The notes under the pieces: model-generated
Told to the model about the DNA's origin: nothing
Database searches by the model: none
The model's input: the letters and a program-made list of their open reading frames with translations, nothing else
Shown: piece after piece, positions 6,064 to 9,547 of the stretch
How the letters are laid out: each line of letters opens with the position of its first letter
How positions within the stretch are numbered: position 1 is the stretch's first letter
DNA from: Bacteroidales bacterium UBA1184
GTDB taxonomy: Bacteria > Bacteroidota > Bacteroidia > Bacteroidales > ML635J-15
NCBI GenBank assembly: GCA_002310235.1
Contig: DBYO01000020.1
Coordinates: forward strand, 13,599-23,145
Length of the DNA stretch: 9,547 nucleotides
Reading direction: 5' to 3'
Program-made: the position numbers and the translations under genes

Positions 6064-6146
6064 GGGCTGAAAGCCCAGCAAGCACAATAGGTTTAGGCAA
6101 CGCCTCAAACCGATACGCATACACATCCCCATGCCCTGAAAGGGCA
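6064..6146. repeat. cluster of three small palindromes (GGGCTGAAAGCCC type)
   Basis: Three hairpins occur in sequence: GGGC-TGAAA-GCCC (6064-6076), GTTTAGGC-AAC-GCCTCAAAC (6091-6110, one unpaired base) and TGCCCT-GAA-AGGGCA (6132-6146). The first and third share a CTGAAAG centre with different arms; the middle one has a GGCAACGCC core. I recall such motifs as multicopy intergenic repeats in Bacteroidetes and some other phyla. No open reading frame is convincing here. Confidence 0.65.
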
Positions 6147-6155
6147 AAAGCGAAG

Positions 6156-6178
6156 TGATTTACGAATTATGATTTACG
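6156..6178. repeat. short AT-rich direct repeat
   Basis: TGATTTACG occurs at 6156-6164 and again at 6170-6178, separated by AATTA. It follows the palindrome cluster, mirroring the AT repeat that precedes the other cluster at 4512-4622. It could be an edge of an inserted repeat element. Confidence 0.4.
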
Positions 6179-6232
6179 GCAGTCGGCAAAGTCGGCTGTC
6201 GTTTTGTAAAACGTGATTAATTCGCTTAAAAA

Positions 6233-6262
6233 TTGCCGTTTCAAAAATTATTTGTACTTTTG
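6233..6262 (+). promoter_or_regulatory. consensus Bacteroidetes promoter of the toxin-antitoxin module
   Basis: TTG at 6233-6235, a 19-base spacer and TACTTTTG at 6255-6262 match the -33/-7 consensus exactly. The antitoxin ATG follows 23 bases after the -7 box. The promoter has stayed intact although both genes downstream are interrupted. Confidence 0.8.
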
Positions 6263-6267
6263 TACAA
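6252..6267. promoter_or_regulatory. TTGTAC-TTTT-GTACAA operator over the toxin-antitoxin -7 box
   Basis: A perfect inverted repeat with 6-base arms and a 4-base centre overlaps the -7 element. It contains TGTACA (6261-6266), the same core as the palindromes bound by the E. coli YefM-YoeB complex in autorepression. Position and motif both suggest a binding site for the antitoxin or toxin-antitoxin complex that would block the promoter. The binding itself is inferred. Confidence 0.6.
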
Positions 6268-6285
6268 CTGAAAAAAATAAGTATT

Positions 6286-6513
6286 ATGGCAACAATAACA
6301 CTCAATTATGATGGGAGAAGTGCATTGATGAAACATCTCGTAGAGGCTATGTTGGCAGGAGGTGCAAAGATATTGTCACCTTCCGATTCCGACAGCGATT
6401 TCTACAGCGATAAGGAAGCCTTGCAGTCGTTTCAGCAGAGTGTTGAATAGGAGAAACAAGGTTTGACCCGCGAGGTAAGTCTCGATGATGTGAAACAAAT
6501 GCTTAATCTATAA
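6286..6513 (+). pseudogene. antitoxin gene of a YoeB-type module, interrupted by TAG
   Basis: The frame begins MATITLNYDGRSALMKHLVE and has 75 sense positions up to TAA at 6511-6513, except for an in-frame TAG at 6448-6450 after 54 residues. Past the TAG the frame continues as EKQGLTREVSLDDVKQMLNL, a typical antitoxin tail that wraps the toxin, so the reading frame is clearly the same gene. CAG (Gln) to TAG is the simplest origin. I cannot place it firmly in a named family; it is not obviously Phd/YefM and may be DUF2683-like. Its stop overlaps the toxin ATG as TAATG, typical of translational coupling in toxin-antitoxin operons. A 54-residue product with the DNA-binding N-terminus could still be made. 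Confidence 0.75.
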
Positions 6514-6788
6514 TGTATCGTATAGAATTGACACCTAAAGCGGAAGAGGAACTTGTTGCTTTAGGCAAAAGCGGTGACAAGGCGAGTGTCAAGAAGGTTT
6601 ACCGTCTTTTCGAGGAATTGAAATTGCACCCATACGAGGGAACGGGTAAACCAGAAGCCCTTGTCGGTAATTATACTGGTTATTGGTCAAGACATATCAA
6701 TTGAAAAGACCGCATAATATATCGTGTAAAAGAAGAAGTCGTCACTGTGATTGTTGTGCAGGTGTGACAGCATTATAACGACAAATAA
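6513..6788 (+). pseudogene. YoeB/Txe-family mRNA interferase toxin, broken by two TGA codons
   Basis: The frame spans 91 codons plus a final TAA (6786-6788), the right length for YoeB (about 84-90). Residues 1-63 read MYRIELTPKAEEELVALGKS... and GTGKPEALVGNYTGYWSRHIN, the conserved YoeB signature. TGA at 6702-6704 then ends translation. The same frame continues with KDRIIYRVKEEVVTVIVVQV, a second TGA at 6765-6767, and QHYNDK, matching the family's C-terminal strands and its catalytic His-Tyr end. In E. coli YoeB the residue aligned with the second stop is Arg, so CGA to TGA is likely. Intact members cleave ribosome-bound mRNA; the 63-residue product lacks the C-terminal catalytic His and should be inactive. 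Its start overlaps the antitoxin stop by one base. Confidence 0.85.
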
Positions 6789-6801
6789 ACCAGTTATCTG
6801 T

Positions 6802-6851
6802 CCTTTCGGATTTGCAAATCCGAAAGGTTCGAATATCAGCATTTGTAATGC
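6802..6851. repeat. two adjacent palindromes with ATTTGnAAT-type centres
   Basis: A perfect 26-base palindrome (6802-6827, half-site CCTTTCGGATTTG) is followed 11 bases later by GCATT-TGT-AATGC (6839-6851). Both have an ATTTG(C/T)AA(A)T centre and different arms. No T-run follows the first, so termination is not its obvious role. They resemble multicopy intergenic palindromes of Bacteroidetes and lie between the broken toxin gene and the glycogen phosphorylase terminator. Confidence 0.65.
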
Positions 6852-6860
6852 GATAACCAC

Positions 6861-6897
6861 AAAAAAGGCTGTCCGAAATCTTTTCAGACAGCTTTTT
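6861..6897. terminator. bidirectional terminator after the glycogen phosphorylase gene
   Basis: Arms GCTGTC (6868-6873) and GACAGC (6887-6892) are joined by a further GAAA/TTTC stem after one mismatch, around a short loop. Six A precede and five T follow, giving a U-tract on both strands. It lies 20 bases beyond the phosphorylase stop on the minus strand and could also end plus-strand transcription from the toxin-antitoxin module. Confidence 0.85.
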
Positions 6898-6916
6898 CAA
6901 TAATGTTTGACTTAAA

Positions 6917-9547
6917 TTATATCCACATTATAAGCTTCGAATCCTGCTTGTACGGCAGAAGCGGATTGTTGGCGTAGGCGCGGATTGCGTAGTTGTAGAT
7001 ACCGGTCTTGTGCGGTGCACCCTCGATGCGGAATACTGCAATCTTGCCGTTGCATTCCTTTAGCTTGAATGGCATCGTTTCGTCGATGACTATAGATCCG
7101 TCCTGCTTCTTCGAAACTGCTATCGCTTCGATACCTATGTCGTTGGGTGACAGACGGTTGAGATTTAAGGTAATCTCTCCGTAGGCATCCTGCGGATTCT
7201 CGAACTCGGTGGTGTGGAAGTCAATCTTCAGTACCTCGATGAAGTTCCAAGCGCGTGCTGCCTTCTCCTTCCAGTTTACAATCTCGAATACCTTTGCATA
7301 GTCGTTTTCTGCAAGTTCGGTCGAGCGCTTGTAGAGCTTGCCGTAGAACCTGTCCTTATAGTCGTCAATCATACGCTTAGTGGTGAACATCGGTACGATT
7401 TCGGCAATCGACTTCTTTATGCACTTAACCCAGCGGTGAGGAATACCGTCTTCGCTGCAGTCGTAGAACATAGGTACGATTTCGTTTTCGAGCATATTGT
7501 AGATTGTCTGCGTATCGAGTTCGTTCTGGAAGTCCTGGTTTTCGTAAACGCGTTCCTGTGGCAATGCCCAGCCAGCTCCTTCGCGGTAACCTTCAACCCA
7601 CCAGCCGTCGAGTACGCTGAAATGCAATGCGCCGTTCATTACGGCCTTCATTCCGCTGGTTCCCGATGCTTCGAGCGGACGGGTAGGAGTGTTCATCCAA
7701 ATATCGACGCCCTGTACGAGCTTCTTTGCCAGACCTATGTCGTAATCTTCGATGAACAAAATCTTGCCGAGGAATTCCGGACGCTTCGAGAATTCAACGA
7801 TTCTCTTTATGAGGTCCTGTCCTGCGCCATCGTTCGGGTGAGCCTTTCCTGCAAAGAGGATTTGTACAGGCATCTTCGGATTGTTGAGGATTGCGGCAAG
7901 TCTTTCGGGGTTGCGGAACAACAGGTCGCCACGCTTGTAGGTTGCAAAACGACGTGCGAAACCGATTGTAAGTACCTTTTCGTCAAGTTTTTCGAGTACG
8001 GTAACCATGTTGCTTGGCGATTCGTAGCTGCGTATCCAGTTTTCGCGAACGCGGTTCTTCACATAGTTGATGAGTCTTGTACGTTGCAACTTGCGGATGT
8101 CCCAGATGTCTGCATCGTCAACATTGTTGATCTTTTCCCAGTATTTCGGATTCGACATATCCGACAGGAAGCCTTCTCCGAAAGTTGTTTCGTAGAGTTT
8201 CTGCCATGTCTTCGATGTCCAGGTCTGGAAGTGAACGCCATTGGTAACATAGCCAACGTGGTTTTCTTCTGGGAAGTAGCCGTTCCACAGCGGAGCGAAC
8301 ATCTTCTGCGATACGATTCCATGTAACCACGATACGCCGTTCACTTCCTGTGAGATGTTTGCTGCCAGGTAGCTCATCGAGAACTTGTCGTTGGGGTTGA
8401 GGCGACCGAGCGACATCATCTTGTCCCAGGTTATCTTGAGACGGTCCGGGTAGTGCGACATGTAGGTACGCAACATATTTTCCTCGAATGCGTCGTGACC
8501 AGCTGGAACTGGCGTGTGTGTTGTGAACAATGTTGATGCCCTTACTATTTCCAGTGCTTCGTCGAACTTGAGGTTGCGCTGCGAAATGAGGTCGTTGAGT
8601 CTTTCGAAACCGATGAAAGCAGCGTGACCTTCATTGCAGTGGTAGATGTCCGGTTTCAGACCGAGAGCCTTGAGTACGCGGGTACCGCCGATGCCTAGAA
8701 TCATTTCTTGTTTGAAACGGAATTCCCAGTCGCCACCATACAGACGCGAGGTTATCAGCTTGTCTTGGTCTTGGTTGTCAATATCGTCAGTATCAAGCAA
8801 GTACAGAGGAATACGACCAACATTTGCTCTCCAAATCTTTACATAAACATTTCGTCCGGGGAACCTTACAACGATACGCTTCTGTACACCATTCTCGTCA
8901 AGTTCTGGAACAACTGGTATCTTGTTGAAATCCTGTGCGATATAGTTGGCTTGCTGCTTGCCTTCGAGGGTAATTGTCTGCTTGAAATAGCCATACCTAT
9001 ATAATAAGCCGATACCAATCATGTTGGTGTTGGTGTCGCTGGCTTCCTTCAAGTAGTCGCCTGCGAGGATTCCAAGACCGCCCGAGAAAATCTTCAGGTT
9101 GTCGTGCAGACCGTATTCCATGCTGAAGTATGCAATCTGCGGAGCCTTCTTGTCCTTTGCCGTTTCCATGTATTTCTTGAAGTTGCCGTAAACGCGGTTG
9201 TAGAGCTGGCAGAATTCATTGTCATTTTCGAGTTCCTTCATGCGGTCGATGGAAACTTCCTCGAGGAATACTCTTGGGTTGTACCTCTTTTCGCGCCATA
9301 GGTCAACATCGATGCGCTTGAACATTGCCGATGCCTCGTAGTTCCAAGTCCACCAAAGGTTGTTGGCTATTTCCTGCAGTCCTTCGAACTGCTTCGGAAG
9401 GTCTGACTTTATTTCTGCCTGACGCCAGATTGGAGAAGTTTCCTTCGGCATAATTGTGCGCTCTATCTTGGTGTGCTGCATCCTGTAGTTTATTGCTTCG
9501 GCGCGTTCTGCAATCTTGCTCTTTGCTATTGCGTATGCTTCGATGTA
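6917..9547 (-). CDS. glgP: alpha-glucan (glycogen) phosphorylase, N-terminus beyond the window; possible synthase fusion
   Basis: It releases glucose-1-phosphate from glycogen or maltodextrin using phosphate and a pyridoxal-phosphate cofactor, in the cytoplasm. Numbering from the ATG at 9481 (854 residues): residues 25-115 are the DUF3417-type N-terminal region of the TIGR02094 subfamily (NNLWWTWNYEASAMF), then AYFSMEYGLHDNLKIFSGGLG, HCNEGHAAF (281-289), HTPVPAGHDAF, FARRFATYKRGDL, LFAGKAHPNDGAGQ, and TRPLEASGTSGMKAVMNGAL, in which Lys612 should carry the cofactor. The stop is TAA. The frame stays open for 22 more codons to the window edge (YIEAYAIAKSKIAERAEAIN). The ATG at 9481 has no visible start signals, so the real start probably lies further upstream. 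That segment resembles the C-terminal helix of GT3-type glycogen synthases, suggesting a bifunctional synthase-phosphorylase protein; this part is inference. Confidence 0.9.
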   Translation of the reverse strand, partial: YIEAYAIAKSKIAERAEAINYRMQHTKIERTIMPKETSPIWRQAEIKSDLPKQFEGLQEIANNLWWTWNYEASAMFKRIDVDLWREKRYNPRVFLEEVSIDRMKELENDNEFCQLYNRVYGNFKKYMETAKDKKAPQIAYFSMEYGLHDNLKIFSGGLGILAGDYLKEASDTNTNMIGIGLLYRYGYFKQTITLEGKQQANYIAQDFNKIPVVPELDENGVQKRIVVRFPGRNVYVKIWRANVGRIPLYLLDTDDIDNQDQDKLITSRLYGGDWEFRFKQEMILGIGGTRVLKALGLKPDIYHCNEGHAAFIGFERLNDLISQRNLKFDEALEIVRASTLFTTHTPVPAGHDAFEENMLRTYMSHYPDRLKITWDKMMSLGRLNPNDKFSMSYLAANISQEVNGVSWLHGIVSQKMFAPLWNGYFPEENHVGYVTNGVHFQTWTSKTWQKLYETTFGEGFLSDMSNPKYWEKINNVDDADIWDIRKLQRTRLINYVKNRVRENWIRSYESPSNMVTVLEKLDEKVLTIGFARRFATYKRGDLLFRNPERLAAILNNPKMPVQILFAGKAHPNDGAGQDLIKRIVEFSKRPEFLGKILFIEDYDIGLAKKLVQGVDIWMNTPTRPLEASGTSGMKAVMNGALHFSVLDGWWVEGYREGAGWALPQERVYENQDFQNELDTQTIYNMLENEIVPMFYDCSEDGIPHRWVKCIKKSIAEIVPMFTTKRMIDDYKDRFYGKLYKRSTELAENDYAKVFEIVNWKEKAARAWNFIEVLKIDFHTTEFENPQDAYGEITLNLNRLSPNDIGIEAIAVSKKQDGSIVIDETMPFKLKECNGKIAVFRIEGAPHKTGIYNYAIRAYANNPLLPYKQDSKLIMWI

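Noticed and set aside
5537..6124. 195-codon minus-strand frame across the FISUMP 3' end
   Set aside because: It is antisense to the coding frame and its length is explained by the adenine-poor, GC-rich segment. No recognisable protein features.
6286..6788. Stop-codon recoding as the explanation for the TAG and TGA codons
   Set aside because: rluB in the same window ends at a TAG with protein length as expected, no SECIS-like element was seen, and both TAG and TGA are involved. Decay of the module is simpler.
7214..8326. 370-codon plus-strand frame opposite glgP
   Set aside because: Antisense to a fully conserved phosphorylase frame; composition is that of a shadow frame and no motif is recognisable.

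Overview
The window looks like a chromosomal segment of a Bacteroidetes bacterium, probably of the order Bacteroidales. Four things point that way: promoters of the form TTG-N19-TAnnTTTG, no Shine-Dalgarno sequence before most starts, a type IX secretion (T9SS) sorting domain, and several protein types centred on this phylum (DUF5686 outer-membrane protein, pseudouridine synthase with a long disordered Arg/Asp/Asn-rich head, FISUMP surface protein). No rRNA, tRNA, CRISPR array or intact transposase gene is visible.

Layout. (1) 1-2273, minus strand: most of a DUF5686 / carboxypeptidase-regulatory-like outer-membrane protein. It begins at a TTG codon and its C-terminus lies beyond the left edge. 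(2) 2372-2406: a strong bidirectional terminator. (3) 2419-3585, minus strand: an RluB/RsuA-type pseudouridine synthase with its own consensus promoter. (4) 3780-5893, plus strand: a promoter, a possible 42-codon leader ORF, a small T9SS-sorted secreted protein, a hairpin-rich spacer, and a 411-residue secreted protein ending in a C-type-lectin-like FISUMP domain. (5) 5894-6285: a non-coding stretch with a large inverted repeat, G-runs and a cluster of small palindromes. (6) 6286-6788, plus strand: a toxin-antitoxin module of the YoeB type, broken by three in-frame stop codons although its promoter and operator are intact. (7) 6802-6897: palindromes and a terminator. (8) 6917-9547, minus strand: an alpha-glucan (glycogen) phosphorylase whose frame stays open to the right edge. 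It may be the C-terminal half of a glycogen synthase-phosphorylase fusion.

The most interesting signal is in the last 65 or so codons of the FISUMP gene. Adenine drops there to about 15% from about 34% in a comparable upstream stretch (hand counts), and GC rises to about 61% from about 48%. The residues at the exposed, family-variable positions are nearly all encoded by NNC/NNT codons, which adenine-specific mutagenesis of AAC/AAT could produce. Framework codons avoid adenine. This is the signature of a variable region of a diversity-generating retroelement (DGR). An inverted repeat with a GGTA tetraloop lies just past the stop codon. No reverse transcriptase or template repeat is in the window, so this would be a remote (trans) target.

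The second theme is the spacers. Three different intergenic regions each carry a cluster of small palindromes whose arms differ from unit to unit while base pairing is kept. They look like miniature or REP-like repeat families. How the T9SS protein and the FISUMP protein work together is not known. Their shared orientation and the lack of a recognisable promoter between them suggest one transcript and a joint role at the cell surface.
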